Assembly (NCBI GenBank): GCA_964236695.1
Contig: CAXSFU010000011.1
Coordinates: forward strand, 7,788-71,787
Direction: 5' to 3'
Length of the DNA stretch: 64,000 bases
Source of the DNA: CAXSEF01 sp964236695
Lineage (GTDB): Bacteria > Pseudomonadota > Alphaproteobacteria > Acetobacterales > Acetobacteraceae
This document shows, piece after piece, positions 16,612-24,950 of this stretch. The translations under genes were made by a program, and so were the position numbers. Within the stretch, counting starts at the first letter, position 1, and the number at the start of each line of letters is the position of its first letter. The notes beneath the pieces are model-generated. The model did not search any database and was not told the DNA's origin. It saw only the letters and a program-made list of their open reading frames with translations.

Positions 16612-17628
16612 ATGTCCGTCACCCTGCAGCATGCCTCCCCGGCAGCCCACGCCTCGGCGCGCCCCGCCCCCGAAGCCCCGCCCACGCCGCGCCACGACTG
16701 GACCCGCGCCGAGGTCCGCGCCCTGCTCGACCTCCCGTTCCCCGAGCTGATGTTCCGCGCGCAGACGACCCACCGCGCCCGCTTCGACCCGACCCGCATC
16801 CAGGTCGCCACCCTGCTGTCGATCAAGACCGGCGGCTGCCCCGAGGACTGCGCCTACTGCCCGCAGAGCGCGCGCCACGCGCAGACCGTCCCCGCCAGCC
16901 GCCTCCTGCGCGTGGCCCAGGTGCTCGACGCCGCCCGCGCCGCCCGCGACGCCGGGGCCACCCGCTTCTGCATGGGCGCCGCCTGGCGCTCGCCGAAGGA
17001 CCACGAGCTCGACGAGGTCTGCGAGATGGTCGACGGCGTGCGCGCCCTCGGCCTGGAAAGCTGCGCCACCCTGGGCATGCTCAGCGCCCCCCAGGCACAG
17101 CGCCTCGGGGCCGCCGGCCTGGACTTCTACAACCATAACCTCGACACCTCGCCCGAGCACTACGGCGCCATCATCACCACCCGCACCTACCAGGACCGCC
17201 TCGACACGCTCGGGCACGTCCGCGACGCCGGCGTGCACGTGTGCTGCGGCGGCATCGTCGGCATGGGCGAGGACGAGGACGCCCAGGCCGGCCTGCTGCA
17301 CGCGCTCGCCACCCTGCCGCGCCACCCGGAAAGCGTGCCGATCAACATGCTGGTCCGCGTCGAGGGCACCCCGCTCGGCGACCAGCCCGCCACCGACCCG
17401 ATCCGCTTCGTGCGCGTCATCGCCACCGCCCGCATCCTGATGCCGCGCTCCACCATCCGCCTCGCCGCCGGCCGCGAGGGCATGAGCGACGAGACCCAGG
17501 CCCTGTGCCTCCTCGCCGGCGCCGCCTCGATCTTCGGAGGCAGCCGCCTGCTCACCACGCCGAACCCGGGCGAGGACCGCGACGCGGCGCTGCTCGCACG
17601 GCTGGGGATGACGGCGACGGCAGGGTAG
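16612..17628 (+). CDS. bioB: Biotin synthase
   Basis: BioB is the radical-SAM enzyme that inserts sulfur into dethiobiotin. The 338-residue protein has the 4Fe-4S motif CPEDCAYC (Cys76, Cys80, Cys83). The 2Fe-2S ligand regions (FCMGAAWR, ESCATLGML) follow, then YNHNLDTSPE, the CCGGIVGMGE loop, and the Arg in STIRLAAGR. The ATG was chosen because GGAGGA lies seven bases upstream; a nearer upstream ATG would overlap that site. The N-terminal 25 residues are Ala/Pro-rich and poorly conserved. bioA follows on the same strand across a type B element. Confidence 0.96.
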   Translation: MSVTLQHASPAAHASARPAPEAPPTPRHDWTRAEVRALLDLPFPELMFRAQTTHRARFDPTRIQVATLLSIKTGGCPEDCAYCPQSARHAQTVPASRLLRVAQVLDAARAARDAGATRFCMGAAWRSPKDHELDEVCEMVDGVRALGLESCATLGMLSAPQAQRLGAAGLDFYNHNLDTSPEHYGAIITTRTYQDRLDTLGHVRDAGVHVCCGGIVGMGEDEDAQAGLLHALATLPRHPESVPINMLVRVEGTPLGDQPATDPIRFVRVIATARILMPRSTIRLAAGREGMSDETQALCLLAGAASIFGGSRLLTTPNPGEDRDAALLARLGMTATAG

Positions 17629-17630
17629 GG

Positions 17631-17762
17631 AGGAAGCGAGGTTGAGGCTCTGCCTCAAACTCCGCCAAAGGCAAGCCTTTGGAACCCACTTCTTAAGTAA
17701 GGCCGGTCCAGGGGCGGCTCGCCTCTGGCGGGTCTGGGCAGAGCCCAGCCTTGCTTGCTCGC
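17631..17762. repeat. Type B repeat between bioB and bioA
   Basis: Hairpins are TTGAGG-CTCTG-CCTCAA (17642-17658), AAAGG-CAAG-CCTTT, the AGGGGCGGCTCGCCTCT region, and TGGG-CAGAG-CCCA, ending CTTGCTTGC. The spacer contains CTTAAG. The outer left stem differs at four of six positions from the common CCAGGG stem yet still pairs. Confidence 0.85.
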
Positions 17763-17769
17763 TTGCCCG

Positions 17770-19038
17770 ATGACCGGCCACCTCTGGCTCCCCTACACCC
17801 AGATGAAGACCGCCCCGCCCCCGCTCCAGGTCGCCCGAACCCAGGGCGCCCGCATCGAGCTGGCCGACGGCCGCGTCCTGATCGACGGCATCGCCTCGTG
17901 GTGGACCGCCTGCCACGGCTATAACCACCCCCGCATCGCCGACGCCGTGCGCCGCCAGCTCGACCGCATGCCGCACGTCATGTTCGCCGGCCTGGTGCAC
18001 GAGCCGGCCCTCGCCCTCGCCGACCGCCTGGTCGCGATGCTGGCGGGGCAGGGGAGCGCGCCGCGCCTGGACCGGGTGTTCTTCACCGAGTCCGGCTCCG
18101 TCGCCGTCGAGGTCGCGATGAAGATGGCCGTGCAGGCCAGCCTCAACCGCGGCCGCCGCCGCACCCGCTTCGTCTCGTTCCGCGACGGCTACCACGGCGA
18201 CACCTTCGCCACGATGTCGGTCTGCGACCCCGACGCCGGCATGCACAGGCACTTCGCCGGCGTCCTGCCCGCGCAAATCACCGCCGACCTGCCCCGCGAC
18301 GCCGCCTCCGAGGCCGCCCTCGACGACCTGCTCGCCCGCCACGCCCACGAGGTCGCGGCGATCCTGGTCGAGCCGCTGGTGCAGGGCGCGGGCGGCATGG
18401 TTTTCCACGGGCCTGACACCCTGCGCCGCCTACGCCGCCTTGCCGACCGCCATGGCATCCTGCTGATCGCCGACGAGATCTTCACCGGCTTCGGCCGCAC
18501 CGGCGCGATGTTCGCCTGCCACGCCGCCGGCATCGTCCCGGACATCCTGACCCTGTCCAAGGCCCTGACCGGCGGCACGCTGCCCCTGGCCGCCACCGTC
18601 GCCTCGGCGGAGGTGTTCGACGCGTTCTGGTCCGACGACCCCGGCGCCGCGCTGATGCACGGCCCGACCTACATGGCCAACCCGCTGGCCTGCGCCGCCG
18701 CCCTCGCCTCGCTGGAGCTGTTCGACTCCGAGCCCCGCCTCGCCCAGGTCGCGGCGATCTCGGCGGCCCTGGCGCGCGGCCTGGAACCCTGCCGCGCCCT
18801 GCCCGGCGTGCGCGACGTCCGCGTGCTCGGCGCCGTCGGCGTCGTCGAGCTCGCCCACGCGCCCGGGGCGCACGGCACCCCGGACCTCGACACCCTGCGC
18901 CAGCGTTTTGTCGCCGCCGGCGTGTGGCTGCGCCCGTTCGGCCGCATCGTCTACCTGACGCCGGCGTTCACCGTCACGGCGGCGGAGATCGACGCGCTGA
19001 CCTCGGCCGTGCGGCAGGTGCTGTCCGGCGCCGTGTGA
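17770..19038 (+). CDS. bioA: Adenosylmethionine-8-amino-7-oxononanoate aminotransferase
   Basis: BioA moves the amino group of SAM onto KAPA to give DAPA, using PLP. The 422-residue class III aminotransferase has the N-terminal HLWLPYTQMK substrate segment, SWWTACHGYNHP, and FFTESGSVAVEVAMKMA. It also has the SFRDGYHGDT loop, the PLP Asp in LLIADEIFTGFGRTG, and the Schiff-base lysine in LTLSKALTGG. The ATG is 14 bases after the end of a type B repeat; a TTG five codons upstream is inside the repeat and was rejected. With bioB, bioF and bioD this completes the late pathway; bioC/bioH-type genes for pimelate are not in the window. Confidence 0.95.
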   Translation: MTGHLWLPYTQMKTAPPPLQVARTQGARIELADGRVLIDGIASWWTACHGYNHPRIADAVRRQLDRMPHVMFAGLVHEPALALADRLVAMLAGQGSAPRLDRVFFTESGSVAVEVAMKMAVQASLNRGRRRTRFVSFRDGYHGDTFATMSVCDPDAGMHRHFAGVLPAQITADLPRDAASEAALDDLLARHAHEVAAILVEPLVQGAGGMVFHGPDTLRRLRRLADRHGILLIADEIFTGFGRTGAMFACHAAGIVPDILTLSKALTGGTLPLAATVASAEVFDAFWSDDPGAALMHGPTYMANPLACAAALASLELFDSEPRLAQVAAISAALARGLEPCRALPGVRDVRVLGAVGVVELAHAPGAHGTPDLDTLRQRFVAAGVWLRPFGRIVYLTPAFTVTAAEIDALTSAVRQVLSGAV

Positions 19039-19199
19039 CAGGCCCGCCGGATCGCGACCCGGCGGTGGACGAGAGGACCCGGGTCGCGACAGGGCGGGGC
19101 GCTATCCTCCCGGCAGGGCTGTCCGGCTCAGGCGCCGATCGTCCGGGCAACCCGCACCGGGCGTTCGCCGGGCATAACCGTGTACCGGCGGCCGGCAGG

Positions 19200-19330
19200 A
19201 CAGGAAGGCCAGGGGCTCTGCCCCTGGACCTCGCCAAAGGCAAGCCTTTGGAGTCCACTTCTTGGGTTAAGCCGGTCCAGGGGCGGCTCGCCCTTGGCGG
19301 GTCTGGGCAGAGCCCAGCCTTGCTTGCCTT
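19200..19330. repeat. Type B repeat after bioA
   Basis: Hairpins are CCAGGGG-CTCTG-CCCCTGG (19209-19227), AAAGG-CAAG-CCTTT, the AGGGGCGGCTCGCCCTT region, and TGGG-CAGAG-CCCA. The gap between bioA and the diguanylate cyclase is 320 bases. Before the element there is also a short dyad (CCGCCGG/CCGGCGG) soon after the bioA stop; no gene is present. Confidence 0.85.
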
Positions 19331-19358
19331 AGCAGGCCAGGGCTTTCGGCAACTGGTA

Positions 19359-20492
<1,134 letters not shown>

Positions 20493-20610
20493 GTCGCGGT
20501 GCTCGCTTCGGATCGAGGAGCCGTCATCCTATGATCCCCGCGGTTTCTGCCCGGTTAAGGGCGTGCGCCGCGCTCCCGGCCCCGCGCGAGGCTCGTGGCC
20601 GCGCCCCGGC

Positions 20611-21090
20611 CTACTGCCCGATCGCCGGCAGCCCCGCGCCCACCGACGCGACCACGATCACCGCCAGGCCCAGCGCCAGATTCACCGTGACCAGCGTGCG
20701 CACCCTGCCCAGCAGCTCCGGCGTCGGCCGGATCGCCCGGCGCAGCCTGCGGTACGGCCCGAAGAACAGGAACAGGAACACCGCCGTCATCGCCAGCCCG
20801 AGCAGGTTCATCACGTTGATCGACCAGTGCAGGTGCCCGAAGCCGCCATACGCGCCCAGCACCATCGCGTACCCCGTCACGATCGACAGCACGACGGCGT
20901 GCCACACCACCAGGAAGAACCGGCGCAGCGCGAGGAGGTGCACCTGCATCCGCGGCGCCGGGTCGAGCACCGACAGCGCCTTGCGCACCACCACCAGCGC
21001 ATAGATCATCCCGCCCACCCAGGCCGCCATCGCGATCAGGTGGACGGCCAGCACCACGCCCCACAACGTGGACGAACTCACAGGGGTCAC
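20611..21090 (-). CDS. CopD/DUF2269-like four-helix membrane protein
   Basis: This 159-residue inner-membrane protein has four predicted transmembrane helices (about 9-30, 49-72, 80-104, 135-155). The pattern LAVHLIAMAAWVGGMIYALV with its conserved His and Trp resembles CopD and HemJ-type proteins. A second His is in VVWHAVVLSIVTGYAM and a third in GFGHLHWSINVMNLLG. Heme or copper binding is plausible but unproven. The GTG start has GAGGAG eight bases upstream and overlaps the stop of the ParA gene as GTGA, so translation is probably coupled. Confidence 0.75.
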   Translation of the reverse strand: MTPVSSSTLWGVVLAVHLIAMAAWVGGMIYALVVVRKALSVLDPAPRMQVHLLALRRFFLVVWHAVVLSIVTGYAMVLGAYGGFGHLHWSINVMNLLGLAMTAVFLFLFFGPYRRLRRAIRPTPELLGRVRTLVTVNLALGLAVIVVASVGAGLPAIGQ

Positions 21091-21746
21091 GGCAGGATCT
21101 CCTCGATGGCGGCGACCAGCGCCAGCAGCTCGACGCCGGCGGCGGAGCGCGGCCCGGTTTCGCTGACGCCCATACCCTGCGCGAAGGCCTGCGCATAGGC
21201 GGAGCGGCTGCCCAGCGCCGGCGTCACGAACGCCCACCCCCGCCGCGCCGCCTCCGCCTCCACGGCGGTCCGCAGCCGCGAACGCCCGGGCGCACGGTTC
21301 ATCACCAGCCGCGCCGGCCGGCGCTCCGCCGCCGCCAGCGCCATCGTGCCCTCCGCCGCCCACAGGTCCGGCAGGCTCGGCTGCACCGGCACCAGCACCA
21401 GCGCCGCCCCGCGGACCGCGCGACGCGCGTCGGCGTCCACCTGCGGCGCGCTGTCCACCACGATGAGGTCGACCGCGCGCGCCATCCGCTCCAGCTCGTT
21501 GGCGAGCTTCCACCCCGCCGCGTCGGAGCACAGGATCGCGCGCAGCCCCGCCGGCGCATCCTGCCCCCGGCGCGCCGGCGGCACGTGCGCCGCGCGCAGC
21601 GCGTGCCAGCGCGCCAGCGAGCGCTGCGGGTCGATGTCGATCACCCCCACCCTGCGCGTTTCCGCCCACGCCGCCGCCAGGTTCGCCACCAGCGTCGTCT
21701 TGCCGGCGCCGCCCTTCTGCTGGGCCACCGCGACCACCACCGCCAT
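21087..21746 (-). CDS. ParA/MinD-family ATPase
   Basis: The 219-residue protein has the deviant Walker A KGGAGKTT at 11-18 and the switch region VGVIDIDPQRSLARW. Walker B-like LIVVDSAPQ is followed by VLVPVQPSLPDLWA. It resembles the small orphan ParA proteins that position cellular cargo rather than the chromosomal ParA, since there is no parB or parS-like context. The ATG has GGGAG upstream. It is coupled by a 4-base overlap to a small membrane protein, which may be its partner by inference only. Confidence 0.85.
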   Translation of the reverse strand: MAVVVAVAQQKGGAGKTTLVANLAAAWAETRRVGVIDIDPQRSLARWHALRAAHVPPARRGQDAPAGLRAILCSDAAGWKLANELERMARAVDLIVVDSAPQVDADARRAVRGAALVLVPVQPSLPDLWAAEGTMALAAAERRPARLVMNRAPGRSRLRTAVEAEAARRGWAFVTPALGSRSAYAQAFAQGMGVSETGPRSAAGVELLALVAAIEEILP

Positions 21747-21873
21747 CGGCCGTCTCCCCGAACCCGCGCGCGCATCCGCCGAGCCTGCGCCCCGACCACG
21801 CCACGGCCAAGAGCCTCGCCCCGCCGCCGCCGTGATACGCTCGCCCGATCCACGCCCGCCGCAGGAGGACGAC

Positions 21874-23322
21874 GTGACCGCCCCAGCCGACCCCGCCTCC
21901 GCCCTCGCCCTGCCGACCCCGGAGCAGATGGGCCGCGCCGACCGCCTCGCCCCCGCCCACGGCGCCCCCGTCGCCACGCTGATGCAGGCCGCCGGCCGCG
22001 CCGTCGCCCGCGTCGCGATGGCCGCGCTGCGCCCGTGCCCGACCCTGGTGCTGTGCGGCCCGGGCAGCAACGGCGGCGACGGCACTGTCGCCGCCCGCCT
22101 GCTCGCCCGCGCCGGCTGGCCGGTCAGCCTCGCCGTCCTGGCCCCGCCCGCGCCCGGCAGCGACGCCGCGCACGCCGCCGCCCGCTGGCACGCCGGCCGC
22201 CACGGCCCGACCGTGCCCTTCGCTCCCGCCGAGGCCCGCCGCGCCGCCCTGGTGATCGACGCCGTGTTCGGCGCCGGCCTGTCCCGCGACCTCGACCCGC
22301 TCGTCTCGGACACCCTGGCCGCCGCGTCCCGCGTGCTCGCCGTGGACGTGCCCAGCGGCCTGGACGGCGCCACCGGCCTCCCGCGCGGCCGCGTCGCCCC
22401 CGCCTGGCGCACCGTGACCTTCGTGCGCGCCAAGCCCGGCCACCTGCTGCTGCCCGGCCGCGCCCTGTGCGGCACGCTCCACGTCGCCGACATCGGCTTG
22501 CCCGACGCCGCCCTCGCCGCAGCGCTGGGCCACGGCCCGCGCGCCTGGCGCAACGCCCCCGGCCTGTGGCGCGTGCCCACGCTCGGCGCCGAAGACCACA
22601 AGTACACCCGCGGCCACGTCACCGTGCTCGGCGGCGCCGCGATGACCGGGGCCGCCCGCCTCGCCGCCGCCGCCGCCCGCCACGGCGGCGCCGGCCTCGT
22701 CACCCTGGCCGCGAGCGGCAGCGCCGGCACCTACCGCGCCGGCCCCCCCGGCCTGATCGTCAGCGAGGCCCCGCTGCCCGACCTGCTCGACGACCCGCGC
22801 CGCAACGCCTGGGTGTGCGGCCCCGGCCTCGGCCACGACGAGGCCGCCCGCGCCCTGCCGCTGCTGCTCCCCGCCGGCCGCGAGGTCGTGGTGGACGCCG
22901 ACGCCCTGACCGCCTGCGCCGGCCACCCCGAGCGGCTGCGCGGCGCCGCCATCCTCACCCCCCACGCCGGCGAGTTCGCCCGCGTGTTCGGGCCGCCCGG
23001 CCCAGACCGCGTCGCCGCCGTGCGCGCCGCCGCGGCGCTCACCGGCGCCGTGGTCCTGCTCAAGGGCAGCGACACGGTCGTCGCCAGCCCCGACGGCCGC
23101 GTCGCCATCAACGACAGCGCGCCCCCCTGGCTCGCCACCGCCGGCTCCGGCGACGTCCTGTCCGGTCTCGCGGCCTCCCTGCTGGGCCAGGGCATGGCCC
23201 GCTTCGAGGCCGCCTGCGCGGCGGTCTGGCTGCACGGCCGCGCCGGCGCGCTGGCGGGGCAGGGGATGCTGGCCGAGGACCTGCTCGGGCACATCGCGCC
23301 TGCGCTCGCCGAAGCAAGGTAA
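21874..23322 (+). CDS. nnr: Bifunctional NAD(P)HX epimerase/dehydratase
   Basis: It repairs hydrated NAD(P)H. The N-terminal YjeF_N epimerase domain (about 1-205) has LVLCGPGSNGGDGTVAARLL, VIDAVFGAGLSR and VDVPSGLDG. The C-terminal ADP/ATP-dependent dehydratase domain (about 210-480) has HKYTRGHVTVLGGAAMTGAA, AWVCGPGLGHDEAA, ILTPHAGEFARVFG and the active-site ATAGSGDVLSG. The GTG start has AGGAGG five bases upstream. The last codons (EAR and stop) fall in the AAGCAAGG end of a type B repeat. Length 482 is typical of the fused form. Confidence 0.93.
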   Translation: MTAPADPASALALPTPEQMGRADRLAPAHGAPVATLMQAAGRAVARVAMAALRPCPTLVLCGPGSNGGDGTVAARLLARAGWPVSLAVLAPPAPGSDAAHAAARWHAGRHGPTVPFAPAEARRAALVIDAVFGAGLSRDLDPLVSDTLAAASRVLAVDVPSGLDGATGLPRGRVAPAWRTVTFVRAKPGHLLLPGRALCGTLHVADIGLPDAALAAALGHGPRAWRNAPGLWRVPTLGAEDHKYTRGHVTVLGGAAMTGAARLAAAAARHGGAGLVTLAASGSAGTYRAGPPGLIVSEAPLPDLLDDPRRNAWVCGPGLGHDEAARALPLLLPAGREVVVDADALTACAGHPERLRGAAILTPHAGEFARVFGPPGPDRVAAVRAAAALTGAVVLLKGSDTVVASPDGRVAINDSAPPWLATAGSGDVLSGLAASLLGQGMARFEAACAAVWLHGRAGALAGQGMLAEDLLGHIAPALAEAR

Positions 23323-23488
23323 GGCCAGGGCTCTGCCCTGGACCCGCCAGGGGCAGCGCCCCTGGACCTGCCTCCAATAGGGTCTTCCGGCACCGTGCCT
23401 CGCAGCGTGCCGCAGGCCCAAAGTCGAGGTTTCCAAAGGCTCGCCTTTGGCGGGGTCCAGGGGCAGAGCCCCTGGCCTTGCTTCCTTG
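23312..23488. repeat. Type B repeat between nnr and clpP-like gene
   Basis: This full four-hairpin element has CCAGGG-CTCTG-CCCTGG, then AGGGGCAGCGCCCCT. After a roughly 70-base spacer come CCAAAGG-CTCG-CCTTTGG and CAGGGG-CAGAG-CCCCTG with GCCTTGCTTCC. Its left edge contains the nnr stop codon. Confidence 0.85.
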
Positions 23489-23556
23489 GCCTCCACGACC
23501 CTCGACTTTCCCCGGTCGACGCCACATTTTGCACAGCAGTTGACGGAGATCGCCCC

Positions 23557-24273
23557 ATGACGTCCCACCCGACCCAGCGCTGGTCCACGCACGCCTCGCA
23601 CGCCGCCCTGCGCGTCCGCGGCGACGACGAGGACCCCGACGCCCCCGATCCCGACAGCCCCGACGTCCCCGAGCCCCAGGGCCCGGAGAAGAAGGAGCCG
23701 GACGACAACAAGACGATGGCCTCCCCGGTCAACGAGCTGGAGCTGCGCCTGTTCAACCAGCGCAAGGTGCTGGTGTTCGGCGCGATCAACGACCGCCTGG
23801 CGCGCGACGTCACCGGCCGCCTGCTCGCGCTGGCCGGCGCGTCGTCCGAGCCGATCGACGTCTACATCAACTCGCCCGGCGGCCATGTCGAGAGCGGCGA
23901 CACCATCCACGACATGATCCGCTTCGTCGACGCCGAGGCGCCGGTGCGCGTCATCGGCACCGGCTGGGTCGCCAGTGCCGGCGCCCTGATCTTCCTCGCC
24001 GGGCAGAAGGAGCGCCGCTACTGCCTGCCCAACACCCGCTTCCTGCTGCACCAGCCGATGGGCGGCGTCCGTGGGCCTGCCACCGACATCAAGATCGAGG
24101 CGCAGGAGATCATCAAGATGCGCGAGCGCCTCAACCGCCTGATCGCGCGCGAGACCGGACAGACCTACGAGAAGGTCTGCAAGGACACCGATCGCAACTA
24201 CTGGATGGGCGCAGAGGAGGCCATCGCCTACGGGATGATGTCGCGCGTCGTCGCCAGCGCCAAGGAGCTCTGA
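23557..24273 (+). CDS. ClpP-family peptidase paralogue with Ser-His-Asn triad
   Basis: This is a ClpP-like serine protease subunit that would form heptameric rings with an AAA+ partner. Of 238 residues, the first 55 are an acidic, Pro-rich extension (EDPDAPDPDSPDVPEP). The fold follows with INSPGGHVESG and nucleophile Ser140 in WVASAGALIF. His165 is in RFLLHQPMGG, which leads into GPATDIKIEAQEIIK. The third triad position, Asp in typical ClpP, is Asn214 in KDTDRNYWM. The His-to-third-residue spacing (49) equals that of E. coli ClpP, so the alignment is gap-free. Neither tig, clpX nor lon is adjacent, so this is a secondary ClpP. An internal ATG (residue 54) would give a standard-length protein, but the upstream ATG has GGAG. 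Confidence 0.88.
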   Translation: MTSHPTQRWSTHASHAALRVRGDDEDPDAPDPDSPDVPEPQGPEKKEPDDNKTMASPVNELELRLFNQRKVLVFGAINDRLARDVTGRLLALAGASSEPIDVYINSPGGHVESGDTIHDMIRFVDAEAPVRVIGTGWVASAGALIFLAGQKERRYCLPNTRFLLHQPMGGVRGPATDIKIEAQEIIKMRERLNRLIARETGQTYEKVCKDTDRNYWMGAEEAIAYGMMSRVVASAKEL

Positions 24274-24382
24274 GCGGCTGCGCCGGCCGGGTCGCCCCGC
24301 CCGTCCGGCGTGCCGTCGCGGCGGTTGACGCTCCACCGTCGCCGGGGCACGAAGACGGCGTTGGTTTCCGGGGAGTCACGCC

Positions 24383-24772
24383 ATGCGCCATGCCGCTGTT
24401 CTGCTGATCATGGCCGCCATGTCGCTCGCGGGCTGCTCGCTGTTCAGCTCGGCACCGCCCACCTACAACGTGTTCTTCGGCGACCGCAGCGCCCGCATCG
24501 ACGACGCGGCCCGCACCACCCTCGTCGAGGCGGCCCGGGTCGCCAATGCCCACCCCTCCCAGCGGGTGACGCTCGACGGCTATGCCGACGCCAAGAGCGT
24601 CGACGCCGCACGGGCCAGGGAGCTGGCCGGCCAGCGCGTGGACGCGGTGTCAGAGGCTCTGACCAGCGTGGGCGTCAACGCCGCCCGTATCGTGCGCGCG
24701 CCCTACACCGCCGATCCGCAGGTGGACTCCGGCGTCGCGAGCCGCCGCGTCGAGATCGACATCGGCCACTGA
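24383..24772 (+). CDS. Small OmpA-like lipoprotein
   Basis: The 129-residue protein has a lipoprotein signal with lipobox LAGC (Cys at residue 18). It therefore probably sits lipid-anchored in the outer membrane or periplasm. The mature part is a compact OmpA_C-like domain: FFGDRSARIDDAARTTLVEA, VTLDGYADAKSVDAARAREL, LAGQRVDAVSEAL, ending SRRVEIDIGH. Such domains contact peptidoglycan meso-DAP; the usual Asp/Arg anchors are partly present. It is not in an obvious operon. Confidence 0.8.
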   Translation: MRHAAVLLIMAAMSLAGCSLFSSAPPTYNVFFGDRSARIDDAARTTLVEAARVANAHPSQRVTLDGYADAKSVDAARARELAGQRVDAVSEALTSVGVNAARIVRAPYTADPQVDSGVASRRVEIDIGH

Positions 24773-24782
24773 CCTCCGGGAA

Positions 24783-24908
24783 AGGCAGGGTCGAGGCTCT
24801 TCTTCAAACTCCGCCAAAGGCAAGCCTTTGGAATCCGCTTTCTAAGTCAAGGGATCAAAGGGTCCTCGGACCCTTTGCGGGTCCAGGGCAGAGCCCTGGC
24901 CTTGCTTC
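24783..24908. repeat. Type B repeat before recQ
   Basis: The left outer hairpin is imperfect (TCGAGG-CTCTT-CTTCAA). It is followed by AAAGG-CAAG-CCTTT, AAAGGGTCCTCGGACCCTTT and CCAGGG-CAGAG-CCCTGG, then CCTTGCTTC. The third hairpin is a distinct stem type not seen in other copies. Confidence 0.8.
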
Positions 24909-24950
24909 GCCCCCCTGTCCCCGCCGCCCCGCGCCTGCGATGATGCCCCC

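Noticed and set aside
20611..24336. A 1241-residue open frame on the minus strand
   Set aside because: High GC removes stops in shadow frames. Only the final 159 residues (CopD-like) look like a protein; the rest is Gly/Ala/Arg-rich antisense of parA, nnr and clpP.
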